DNA of 33,805 nucleotides from Alphaproteobacteria bacterium bin98 (GTDB lineage Bacteria > Pseudomonadota > Alphaproteobacteria > Bin98), in assembly GCA_002238905.1 (NCBI GenBank), contig MPNG01000014.1, positions 1-33,805 on the forward strand, read 5' to 3'. A program made the translations under genes and the position numbers. The notes under the pieces are model-generated. The model ran no database searches and was not told where the DNA came from. It saw nothing but the letters and a program-made list of their open reading frames with translations. This document shows, in pieces, positions 17,004 to 24,673 of this stretch. The first letter of the stretch is position 1; each line of letters opens with the position of its first letter.

Positions 17004-17639
17004 ATGTTTATTTTATTACTAATTTTTTTACACATTTTTCCGCGATCAAGCAATGCCGCATTATCAGAGTATTCGTGTGACGAAGAGCACAACAAGATTT
17101 TGAAACGGACTCAGATAATGTTTCAACAGAGTGAGGAGAGTTTTCCACTCAAAGAAGGTCCATATACTGTTGCCGATCTCATTTGTGCAGACTCTTATTT
17201 TAGAGCTATCTATAATAGAGGTATCCCTAGCGACCGACTGCTATTGAGCCAAGAAGATTTGTGTGCAAACGATAAAATCTATGATAGTTTGCAAGACGTT
17301 TGTCTTGTTCACCAGTGTCCCCCAATGGAAAATATTCCAGATGATCCTGAAGATCCAGAATTTCATTTGGATATACCTACCCTAGCTAAGGTTCTAGAAG
17401 AAGCAAGCCATCAAATCGGTTGCATAAATCCCTATCCTGCTGATGAAAATCTCTTAAGAAGCATCGAGGATTTAAGCATCCACCAGGATCTTTTATTGGC
17501 TTGCAAAGCTTTGTATGAGGGCAATTGGGACTTGGCTTGCAAAAAATATTGTTATTGGTATTCTTGTGTCCACCTCAACAGATTTTTTTATCTCCCCCCC
17601 AAGAGATTCAAGAGATTGCGCGCTGTGTATGCTAAATAA
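17004..17639 (+). CDS. Secreted hypothetical protein, SNAA family (copy 2)
   Basis: The frame is open from 16917, but the first 29 residues of that version are the tail of the decayed module upstream; the true start is ATG 17004, aligned with the paralogues and preceded by GGAG. The 211-residue product has a signal peptide ending SSNAA, then QIMFQQSEESFPLKEGPYTV, DPEDPEFHLDIPTLAKVL, IHQDLLLACKALY, NWDLA and YWYS. Compared with copies 1 and 3 it has extra basic residues at the end (FYLPPKRFKR). Function unknown; exported by inference. Confidence 0.85.
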   Translation: MFILLLIFLHIFPRSSNAALSEYSCDEEHNKILKRTQIMFQQSEESFPLKEGPYTVADLICADSYFRAIYNRGIPSDRLLLSQEDLCANDKIYDSLQDVCLVHQCPPMENIPDDPEDPEFHLDIPTLAKVLEEASHQIGCINPYPADENLLRSIEDLSIHQDLLLACKALYEGNWDLACKKYCYWYSCVHLNRFFYLPPKRFKRLRAVYAK

Positions 17640-17963
17640 TTCACTTTTCCTAATGACAGGGGGGTAGCGATCTTGAAGAGTGGTAATACTTTTATTGTCC
17701 GTCTGAATCTGTACTATATATCCAAGGGTCTTGTATGGGTGATATGAAAGAGAGAGTAATGGCTATGTACGCGTAATCAAGAAAGTAGTGCTCCAGATAA
17801 GTATTCAAAAATCTATCAACAAAAGAATGGTAAATTAGTGCCAGAAAATCATCAATGTGTGAAAATACAGTGGAGTTTGAGTTATCATAATGTATCTCTT
17901 TTCTTTGTAAATGAGGGTGAAAGGTTTGAGGGTGTTTTTAATCCGAAATTTGAAGTGTGATTT
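17640..17963 (+). pseudogene. Decayed C-terminal module after SNAA copy 2
   Basis: This is the second copy of the remnant. The best preserved piece is about 17792-17961, an open stretch that reads SKIYQQKNGKLVPENHQCVK, then WSLSYHNVSLFFVNEGERFE, ending NPKFEV and TGA just before the next start. Earlier pieces (NTFIVRLNLYYISKGL, GDMKERVMAMYA) lie in other frames with stops between. The coding quality shows this was a real protein domain. Confidence 0.65.
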
Positions 17964-18647
17964 ATGTTTATTGTATTACTAATTTTTTCACAGATTGTGC
18001 TGCTATCCAGTAATGCCACAGCAGCAAAATATTCCTGTGATGAAAAACAAAATCATATTTGGAGGCAGACTCAGACAATGTTTCAACAGAGTAAGGAGAG
18101 TTTTCCACTCAAAGAAGGTCCATATACTGTTGGCGATATCATGCGTGTAGATTGTTATTTTACAGATCTCTGTAACAGCTATATCCCTGGCACTCTAGGG
18201 CTATTGAGCCAAGTAGATTTGCGTCCAAACGATCAAATCTATGATAATTTGGAAGACGCTTTGCGTGATACCATGTTTCTCCAACAGGAAAAGACTCCAG
18301 AATTTCATTTGGATATACCTACCCTAGCTCAGGCTTTAGAAGAGATACCCAGTCAAATCTATAGCATGCATCCCGATCCTTCTGATGTAGAGCTCTTAAA
18401 AAACATCGAGCCTTTAAGTATCCACCAGGAGCTCTTATTAGCTTGCAAAGCTTTGTATGAGAGCGATTGGGATTTGGCTTACCAACACTATGATTATTGG
18501 TATTTTTGTGTCACACCAAGAGATTCAAGAGATTGTGCGCTGTGTAGCTTACTAATGACAGGGGGGGATCTTGAACAGAGTGGTCATACTTTTATTATCA
18601 GTCTGAATCTGTGCTATATATCCAAAGGCCTTGTATGGGTCATATGA
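17964..18647 (+). CDS. Secreted hypothetical protein, SNAA family (copy 3, with part of the C-terminal module)
   Basis: The 227-residue protein has a signal peptide (MFIVLLIFSQIVLLSSNATA) and the family body: MFQQSKESFPLKEGPYTV, EFHLDIPTLAQAL, IHQELLLACKALY, DWDLAYQHYDYWYF. Unlike copies 1 and 2 it lacks the stop after the tail and reads on through LLMTGGDLEQSGHTFII to CYISKGLVWVI, so it still carries the first third of the downstream module in frame. This is direct evidence that the module belonged to the protein. The loop before the motif is shorter than in its paralogues. Function unknown. Confidence 0.85.
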   Translation: MFIVLLIFSQIVLLSSNATAAKYSCDEKQNHIWRQTQTMFQQSKESFPLKEGPYTVGDIMRVDCYFTDLCNSYIPGTLGLLSQVDLRPNDQIYDNLEDALRDTMFLQQEKTPEFHLDIPTLAQALEEIPSQIYSMHPDPSDVELLKNIEPLSIHQELLLACKALYESDWDLAYQHYDYWYFCVTPRDSRDCALCSLLMTGGDLEQSGHTFIISLNLCYISKGLVWVI

Positions 18648-18822
18648 AAGAGAGATTAATGGCTATGTACGCGTAGTGCTCCAGATAAGCATTCAAGCGT
18701 CTATCAACAAAAGAGTGGTAAATTAGTACCAGAAATTATTATTAGATTGTAATCATCAATGTGTGAAAAATACAGTGGAGTTTGAGTTATCATAATGTAT
18801 TGTTTTTTTTGATGAATGAGGA
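18648..18822 (+). pseudogene. Decayed remainder of the C-terminal module after SNAA copy 3
   Basis: Sequence homologous to 16755-16960 and 17730-17925 continues here with deletions, including the AAAGAGAGATTAATGGCTAT and CAACAAAAGAGTGG segments, but without a usable frame. The similarity stops near 18822, just before the next gene's leader. No other gene is seen. Confidence 0.6.
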
Positions 18823-18850
18823 TACCTTATATTAAAAAAAGGAATTTAAT

Positions 18851-19504
18851 ATGTCTATGGGATTAATACTACTACTCTTAACTTGTTTGCACGCTGGGCC
18901 CTTGCTCTTGAATTGCGCTGCAATAGGCGATTTAGAAATGAACGAAGGAGTAGGGTTAACAAAATCGCAAGCATTATTGAAAAGAAAAGCATTTCTATCG
19001 AATTTGTCAGATGCAGAGTTCGCTGACCAATCTTCTTGGTGGGCATTAGATCAATTAGATTTGGATCAGGAATACAGGGACAATCTTCTGAGTAAAATGA
19101 CTCGAGTGGATATAGAAATGGGTTTTGATCACGCATGTGATATAGCAGACTCAGCATACATGATACTGGGAGAATACTACAAAAAAAAATACTGTCCAGC
19201 CGATCTAACCACTCCAATTGATGAAAAAATGAAAGAAGAGCATATTGATAACATGACAAGAAAAAACTTTCGTCTTAATATGCCTCTTTTTTACTATGCT
19301 TTTTCTTTTCTAAAGAAAAGGTCTGATTTATACTCTATGCATGATAGTAGGAAATTTTTTGACAAAGCGTATAAGCACCTCTTGTTGTCTTTCTACCTTT
19401 TCTGCTTGAAGAGTCTGTCATCAACGGAAGCGGAGGCATACTATTATATATTTCAGGCATTAATGGGTTTTCGCACCAGAACAGAGTTGAATGTAGGGCA
19501 ATGA
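18851..19504 (+). CDS. Secreted hypothetical protein, SSWW family (copy 2)
   Basis: The 217-residue paralogue of the gene at 15300 has AAAGGAA before its ATG. It has a signal peptide (MSMGLILLLLTCLHAGP onward) and the shared segments SSWWALDQLD, EYYKKKYCPAD, EHIDNM and NMPLFYYAFSFL, while the N-terminal third and the C-terminal helices have diverged strongly. That pattern of conserved core and variable ends suggests diversifying change. It again precedes an SNAA-family gene, and the short spacer starts with the same sequence as after copy 1, so a two-gene unit was duplicated. Confidence 0.85.
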   Translation: MSMGLILLLLTCLHAGPLLLNCAAIGDLEMNEGVGLTKSQALLKRKAFLSNLSDAEFADQSSWWALDQLDLDQEYRDNLLSKMTRVDIEMGFDHACDIADSAYMILGEYYKKKYCPADLTTPIDEKMKEEHIDNMTRKNFRLNMPLFYYAFSFLKKRSDLYSMHDSRKFFDKAYKHLLLSFYLFCLKSLSSTEAEAYYYIFQALMGFRTRTELNVGQ

Positions 19505-19652
19505 TCTGCAATTTCTTGCTAGTTCAAAATGGAATGCGATGGGGCAATGTATATATTGCTTTTTTTTGAGAATAAATTACAATAAATAAAAGTATTGCTT
19601 CATTCATGGAAGCCACACCTTTTTTTGATAAGCCAGCTATGGAGAGCTGTTT

Positions 19653-20384
19653 ATGTTTATTTTATTGCTAATTTTTTCACACATTTTTCCGCTATCAAGC
19701 AATGCCGCATCAGAAGAGCCTTTCTGTAAAAAAAAGCTTTTGGCTCAGGCTAAGATGATGTTTGAACAGAGTGAGGAGGATTTTCCACTCAAAGAGGCCC
19801 CATATACTATTAATGACCTCTTGAAGACAGACTGTTATTTTACAGGTCTCTATGCTAAAGGTGTCCCTTTCACCACCATAGGGCTAGCGAGCCAAGTAGA
19901 TAAAGTCAATTTGGGTTCAAACTATAGAATCTATCCTAATTTGAGAGAAGCTGTTCGTGCTTTGACTTTTCCCCCAATGGCAAAGATTCCAGCTAACCCT
20001 GAAGATCCAGAATTTCATTTGGATATACCTACCCTAGCTAAGGTTTTAGCAGAGTTGCACAATCAAATCGCTAGAACCTATCTTGCTCCCGATTTGAAAG
20101 AGCTCTTAAAAAACAAAGAGCTCTTAAAAAACATCGAGCCTTTAAGTATCCACCAGGATCTCTTAGTGGCTTGCAAATCTTTGTATAAGGGCGATTGGGA
20201 TTTGGCTTACCAACACTATGATTATTGGTATTTTTGGTTACCGATGGGCATGAAGGACCGGATGGACAGACAGATGGGCACGAGCCCGGAGGTACAGAGT
20301 CTTAATGTATCAGTTTCCTATTCAGATTTTAGTGCCTACATGCTTAAAAAGCATAATACAGAGGGAGCTCTTATGAACAAATGA
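19653..20384 (+). CDS. Secreted hypothetical protein, SNAA family (copy 4)
   Basis: The 243-residue protein has a signal peptide ending SSNAA and the family segments MMFEQSEEDFPLKEAPYT, DPEDPEFHLDIPTLAKVL, IHQDLLVACKSLY, DWDLAYQHYDYWYF. An exact 18-bp duplication inside gives KELLKN twice. After YWYF it has its own tail, ending in VSVSYSDFSAYML and TEGALMNK, which may correspond to the last part of the module that is decayed behind the other copies. Its stop overlaps an ATG (ATGA) of a short remnant at 20381. Function unknown. Confidence 0.85.
   Translation: MFILLLIFSHIFPLSSNAASEEPFCKKKLLAQAKMMFEQSEEDFPLKEAPYTINDLLKTDCYFTGLYAKGVPFTTIGLASQVDKVNLGSNYRIYPNLREAVRALTFPPMAKIPANPEDPEFHLDIPTLAKVLAELHNQIARTYLAPDLKELLKNKELLKNIEPLSIHQDLLVACKSLYKGDWDLAYQHYDYWYFWLPMGMKDRMDRQMGTSPEVQSLNVSVSYSDFSAYMLKKHNTEGALMNK
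20097..20132 (+). repeat. Exact 18-bp tandem repeat inside SNAA copy 4
   Basis: Two identical 18-bp units (20097-20114 and 20115-20132) encode KELLKN twice. It is absent from the paralogues, so it is a recent in-frame slip. Confidence 0.9.
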
Positions 20385-20569
20385 GTGCAAATAAGTGCTT
20401 TTTAGCATCTCTACATGCTTTCCTTAATCAATGGATAGATGAGGCTGATACACAGTATGCTGATTTTCAAAAATACTTTTTGCTCCAAAACAGGATCGCT
20501 ATACGCTTGAAATATTTGATAAGTCTTTTTCCAACGCTGCTCTGCACTACGTGGCTTGTCGTTCATTAG
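20381..20569 (+). pseudogene. C-terminal remnant of a secreted-family gene
   Basis: The 62-codon frame begins CFLASLHAFLNQWIDEADTQ and continues YADFQKYF, which fits the C-terminal helix-pair pattern of the secreted families (LL...L...A...Y...Y). It has no signal peptide. The later half overlaps an opposite-strand fragment that looks more coding, so only about 20381-20480 is likely to be real. It is probably the tail of a lost gene. Confidence 0.4.
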
Positions 20570-20623
20570 CTCTTCAGCTCCAGAAGCGTATAGAAATATA
20601 AAAAATAATAATAGTAACATCAT
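20411..20623 (-). pseudogene. N-terminal fragment of a secreted protein
   Basis: Read leftward, the frame starts with a clear signal peptide (MMLLLLFFIFLYASGA) and about 35 plausible residues (EELMNDKPRSAEQRWKK, YQIFQAYSDPVLEQKVFLK), then runs into hydrophobic translation that is probably not original. The signal resembles those at 22152 and 32833. Only the beginning of a gene remains, joined to an unrelated remnant on the other strand. Confidence 0.5.
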
Positions 20624-20748
20624 ATATAGTTATACACCATTTTGATTATTTATAAAAAAATATTTGTGATATATAAAAACTATGATGTTATTGATCAATA
20701 TATTTTTGATTTTTGCTTTGACAGACTTGAAGGCTGGATTAACATAGT

Positions 20749-21535
20749 AAGCGCCGGACTGATGAAGAAGGTGCATTTGAATTGCGCAGTCAGTATATGC
20801 GTTATGATCCAGGTTCAGTTGAATTTCGACCATGGAGTGTAGATGAGATGAAAAATCTACCTTTTTTTGTGAAGCATATGGATGATCTAAAAAAAGAGTT
20901 ATTTCCTCTATCAGTAGCAGCTGATAGAGTGCGAGATTATTTGTCTGAGCGCCGTTGTCCTCAGAGGTATGTTGCACTGCATAGCGCTTATCAGCAGAGT
21001 TTGCAAAATATGTTGGCTCGATCATTGGGGAAAATACCTGCAGATTTCTTACGATTTACGCTTTCTTTGCACTATACGGATCATGTCTTTAGCAAATTCT
21101 GTTGTTTCTGAAGAGAGTGAAGCAAGCATGCGGCCTTTTAAACAAAGAATGAAACCTTTTGTGGAGCGGGCTTTGGACTCTCCAAAAGACTCGTGTTATA
21201 GATATGCAACATTAAGACAAGGCTATTTGTTGTTTTTGAAATTCGCAGAATTTTTAAAGACACCTGTAGAACTTTTCAACTCACCTACTGGTTGGGTTTG
21301 GGATAAAGTAGAGAAGAAGGAGGCTTATACCATTGACACTATTCAAGAGCGTCAAACACTTGAAAATTATAGTGCTGACTATATAAAAGATTTGTGTGAT
21401 TTCAAAGCAGTATCGTTGGATTTCTCTGATCTGTTGCATACACGACTGTCTGTTCTGATAGCTGATGTGTATAAAGCTATCAAGTTGGTGAAGTACAGCA
21501 AGAAAAAAGTATCAAGTATTTTGAGATATGATTAA
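20749..21535 (+). pseudogene. Broken paralogue of the large secreted protein at 13285
   Basis: Two frames carry the homology. Frame 1 from 20749 to about 21090 includes VAADRVRDYL and LGKIPADFLRFTLSLHYTD, matching AAKRVIDGFL and LGQRTPDEFCRFVFGLHCA of the intact protein. Frame 2 from about 21092 to the TAA at 21533 includes SEESEASMRPFKQRMKPF and VERALDSP, matching SEDCEATAM and VEKALISP. Roughly 395 residues of the middle are missing and a frameshift sits at the junction. There is no start codon or signal peptide. ORFs of 109 and 188 codons in this stretch are pieces of this one pseudogene. Confidence 0.75.
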
Positions 21536-21630
21536 TGCGCACATCAAACGCATTCCTGAAAATACTCATGCAGTCAAACTGTGCTTGCTCTTTTGATTTT
21601 TTAGGACTTTGTGATGAAACGATTATTGAT

Positions 21631-22152
21631 TCATAATATGACACAGATGGTCATGTTGGACTCGCTCCGAACATTATAATAATATTCATACCACAAATTA
21701 TATTCTTTTTTAGCACATGCCTCATTACCGTCAAGCAATAAATATCGTGTAGACAATAAGAGATGATGATGAGATCGGAGGCTTTTTTCTTTTTCTGGGT
21801 CCCAAAAGGTTTTAGATAAATCTCGGAAGTGTTGATTCATTAGATCAAAAGCCTGACAGAGGAGATGTGCATCCAAATGCAATTTCTTTTTTTTTGGGTC
21901 CATTGTGGGATTTTGTTGTGGATGGCTGATGTCAGTTGTCTTACAGACCGTTTGAAGATTCTTGTATGTAGATTCGGCAAGGAGATGTAACTCATCAAGC
22001 GTGAGTGTTGTTGCTGTATTATATTTTTGCAAACCCTGCCAAACTATGTCAGCTTGTTCTGTATAGAAATATTCGAGACTATTGCAGGCTATGTGAGCCC
22101 TGGAAGCTCCGTAAGATTGAGCACATATGAAAAATAATAATATTAATGTCAT
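21631..22152 (-). CDS. Small secreted hypothetical protein
   Basis: The start is ATG 22152, because AAGGAAGG lies just upstream; a GTG seven codons earlier would place that ribosome site inside the gene. The 173-residue product has a signal peptide (MTLILLFFICAQSYGA), a helical body, the segment KLHLDAHLLCQAFDLM, which matches the family L-x-x-P-x-L-x-x-A-F motif with His for Pro, and a C-terminal pair HHLLLSTRYLLLDG and AKKEYNLWYEYYY. It is on the opposite strand from its neighbours. Function unknown. Confidence 0.8.
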   Translation of the reverse strand: MTLILLFFICAQSYGASRAHIACNSLEYFYTEQADIVWQGLQKYNTATTLTLDELHLLAESTYKNLQTVCKTTDISHPQQNPTMDPKKKKLHLDAHLLCQAFDLMNQHFRDLSKTFWDPEKEKSLRSHHHLLLSTRYLLLDGNEACAKKEYNLWYEYYYNVRSESNMTICVIL

Positions 22153-22204
22153 AAAAAAATCCTTCCTTTTCACATATTACTTATACCATCATTTCATACT
22201 ATTT

Positions 22205-22649
22205 TTATTTTATAAAACAACTGATTCTTATACAAATTTGATCTATGGTTAAAAATGTGAAACAGTATTTGCGAATAACGATATCAATCGCGCTTAAGAT
22301 GTATATGGCAGAATATACATTGCAATCAAAAGCGTCTAAATTTATATTATAATATTTAAGACAAAATATTCTACATAAGATTTCTAACTCTCCATCACAA
22401 AAATACTTGCAAGAGAATAAAGATCTGTCGTATAGAGTTTGTTTTGAAAGTATCTGAGATGTGATGTTGTGGTTTAATATCATGAATTAAGAAACGATTC
22501 TCTAATTGCGTGAAAGCATAAAAGAGGGCAGGTACCTTAAGATTCAAGATTGGATGATTAGGGTTAGATAATGCGAGTTGAAATTCGAAATATTTTATAT
22601 AGTTTTCTTTCTGAATTTTCCAACAGAAATATACTCTAAGTCTACGCAT
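22205..22649 (-). pseudogene. Broken secreted-family gene
   Basis: Read leftward, the first frame (from 22649) gives NPNHPILNLKVPALFYAFTQ and LENRF, the family motif, and fails near 22480. The frame from 22483 continues with SLFSCKYFCDGELEILCRIF and CLKYYN, the C-terminal helix pair. A frameshift near 22480 therefore splits one gene. No signal peptide is seen upstream, so the 5' end is lost too. Confidence 0.65.
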
Positions 22650-22977
22650 TGAGTAAAAATATTACAGGGAGGTAGTGATCTTGAACAGAGTGGTAATACT
22701 TTTATTATTAGTCTGAATCTGTGTTACAGTGTATCCAAGGGTCTTGTATAGGTCATGTGAAGGCGAGAGTAATGGCTATGTACGCGTGAACAGTACATCC
22801 TTTCAGTTATTGAAAAATTTTATTATTTTGTAATGGCGATACTACCTAAGAAGACAAACATGAGTCTTGAAGATAATTGATAAATCGATACCTTTTTGCG
22901 ATAAAGGTGAGTGTGCCAACATTGAAAACAGTGCATTGATATTGTGCGCACAATGTAGATCTGGAGGTGTATTTTCT
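22650..22977 (+). repeat. Partial copy of the SNAA downstream module, then leader of next gene
   Basis: The stretch 22663-22787 repeats the sequence found after the SNAA genes (GATCTTGAACAGAGTGGT, AATCTGTGTTACAGTGTATC, GTAATGGCTATGTACGCGTG). It lies 3-6 kb from the other copies with no SNAA gene attached. It reads LEQSGNTFIISLNLCYSVSK before a stop. The rest of the gap holds GGAGGTG at 22963-22969, the ribosome site of the next gene. Confidence 0.75.
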
Positions 22978-23532
22978 ATGTTTAAATTATTATTTTTATT
23001 ATTGTCGATTAATCTCTATGCGGCAAATGGGGATGAGAAAACTGAGGTTTTGTATCTGTTTGATCGGAAAAATCACGGACAATATTCAGTTAACATATTG
23101 TCTATGCAGAGCGCTCTTGAAGGTGAAATTGTCCAACATGAAGGTCAGCCTGTCATTATTAAGCGCGCTCTTGAAGGTGAAATTGTCCACCATGAAGGTC
23201 AACCTCTCATACAATCTCAAAAAAAAAGACTTGTGAAAGATCAACTGATGTTGCTGTTCAAGCAATATGACAATGAAAACAACCGAAAGCTAAGCTGCTT
23301 GATAACACAGGCATTGCGTTTGACTGCCTCAGATGCTTTTGAAGACGATATATCTGACCGCGTCCTTATGTTTGGAGAAGATAGAGATGGAAATCTCCAT
23401 ATGCGATATGTTGCTAATGCTAGAGGAGGAGAGAGGTCGCTCTTTGAACAAAAGATGACTGGCTCAAGTTGCTTTTCTGAGCGTCTGATCAAATCAAAAT
23501 TACAAGATCAATATGCTTTCAAGAGGAGTTGA
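22978..23532 (+). CDS. Secreted hypothetical protein with internal repeat
   Basis: The start ATG 22978 is set by GGAGGTG 8 nt upstream and by the signal peptide (MFKLLFLLLSINLYA); the frame is open upstream to 22867 without support. The 184-residue protein carries a two-unit 18-residue repeat (ALEGEIV[QH]HEGQP) and ends with EDRDGNLHMRYVANARGG and SLFEQKMTGSS. That end recurs in broken form at 31959-32171 and 32924-33251, so it is a distinct module shared by several loci. Function unknown. Confidence 0.8.
   Translation: MFKLLFLLLSINLYAANGDEKTEVLYLFDRKNHGQYSVNILSMQSALEGEIVQHEGQPVIIKRALEGEIVHHEGQPLIQSQKKRLVKDQLMLLFKQYDNENNRKLSCLITQALRLTASDAFEDDISDRVLMFGEDRDGNLHMRYVANARGGERSLFEQKMTGSSCFSERLIKSKLQDQYAFKRS
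23111..23218 (+). repeat. Two 54-bp in-frame tandem repeats
   Basis: Units 23111-23164 and 23165-23218 encode 18 residues each, beginning ALEGEIV. They are nearly identical in the first two thirds and diverge at the end. Confidence 0.9.
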
Positions 23533-23537
23533 ACACT

Positions 23538-23870
23538 CTATACTATATCTTGAACAAAGATCCTTGAGAGTATTAGGGTGTGAAAGACAGTAGAAGAGGT
23601 TTTGATTGGAGGGTAGTGCTTCTTGGCGCTTTCTACACTCTCAATGTCTTCTGATTGGTCAAACAGAATATCAATAAGGAAAAGTATTTGTGGCCTGATC
23701 TCGATCTGTTTTACAGACAGTTTTTCAAGATGATAAGATATGGCGGTAAAGTGTATGTTTGATGAAAAATTATCGAATCTGATACAAGTAAGCATGGATC
23801 ACAATTTGTAAAACATCTTTTATACGAATGTTGTTTGAAAAAGACATATTCTCTTACATAATTCATTGAC
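23538..23870 (-). pseudogene. Remnant of a secreted-family gene
   Basis: Read leftward, pieces in different frames include IRIKDVLQIVIHAYLYQIR (about 23830-23770) and then SNIHFTAISYHLEKL, which fits the family motif, followed by ILFLIDILFDQSEDIESV and ESAKKHY, like the C-terminal helix pair. No signal peptide or single frame is left. Confidence 0.4.
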
Positions 23871-23902
23871 TTAGAAAAATAAACCATATAATTTATATTG
23901 AG

Positions 23903-24424
23903 GTGTTGCTGTCATTAATATTATTTTTTATATGTTTGCACGGTAATGTATCTGCGAGCACTATTGCTAAAGAAGCAAAAGACATCTGGTGGTCACACAC
24001 TCAAAAGTTGATTGATGCTCAGAGAAGCGCTTTACTGCAACACTTGCCGATAGTGGTTACAGTTGAGGTCGAAGGCGCTATGAATCTGATGCCTGCGGTT
24101 GATTCTCACATTAAGGTTATAAGGCAATCCGCACAGCCAGTAATAGATATTTTGAAAAATTTGAACATGCACGATACTTATTGTGGAATCTTGCCCGATA
24201 TACAAGCACTAGTTAGATATTACAATGAATTATCCAAACGGTATGATTGCAGAAAATCACAAAGTGGGTGGCATATATATGCTGCTTACTATTACTCTGC
24301 GTTTACAGCCTTCTTTGCATGTGTAGATTTATGCTGTCGACAAGAGCCAGAGTTAGCTGCCGAGGAATGTTATCGATTTGTTTGTTTATACGACCACATC
24401 AACACCCCCTCTTTTCTTGGTTAA
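23903..24424 (+). CDS. Secreted hypothetical protein, non-ATG start
   Basis: The frame starts at best with GTG 23903 and has no ATG before its signal peptide (LLSLILFFICLHGNVSA); GAGG overlaps the start, so initiation is unclear and the gene may be damaged. The 173-residue product is helical, with CGILPDIQALVRYYNEL at the family motif position and FTAFFACVDLCCRQEPELAA then ECYRF like the C-terminal helix pair. It ends 19 nt before the right mutS repeat and is the last gene of the block. Confidence 0.6.
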   Translation: MLLSLILFFICLHGNVSASTIAKEAKDIWWSHTQKLIDAQRSALLQHLPIVVTVEVEGAMNLMPAVDSHIKVIRQSAQPVIDILKNLNMHDTYCGILPDIQALVRYYNELSKRYDCRKSQSGWHIYAAYYYSAFTAFFACVDLCCRQEPELAAEECYRFVCLYDHINTPSFLG

Positions 24425-24442
24425 CAACACGATTTACAGAAT

Positions 24443-24657
24443 CAAAAAGAAGATGTTCTGATTCGAGACGATCTTTTCTGCAGTCTTTGCCGTTAGATAA
24501 AATGTCCCCCAAAGAGATTTTTGATGATGTTGATGAATTGACAAAAAAAATATCAATGCTGATAAAAAGATTCAGCTTATTTTTATAAAATTTATGGCAC
24601 TTTATCTTTTCATATTACCTTGAAAAGGTTTCTTTCGTATATTTTGTGCAGTATGAT
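24443..24657 (+). pseudogene. Direct repeat, right copy: displaced mutS 3' fragment
   Basis: The fragment encodes SLPLDKMSPKEIFDDVDEL, nearly the same as SLPLDEMSPKEIFDAVYEL at the MutS C-terminus, followed by a flank that matches the sequence downstream of mutS as far as TATATTTTGTGCAGTATGAT. It has no start and no upstream mutS sequence. An open frame of 113 codons over it is not a gene. Confidence 0.85.
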
Positions 24658-24673
24658 GGTGCTAGAGGATAAT

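Noticed and set aside
12984-24440. Phage, integrative element or transposon genes inside the accessory block
   Set aside because: No integrase, transposase, relaxase, terminase or terminal inverted repeats could be seen, only secreted-protein genes and remnants.
24247-24588. A 113-codon open frame after the last secreted gene
   Set aside because: Its first half is an out-of-frame reading of the 23903 gene and its second half is the displaced mutS tail.
24620-24673. Longer start for the transporter
   Set aside because: It lies in the mutS-flank repeat, begins with TTG and lacks the AGAGGA site found before ATG 24674.
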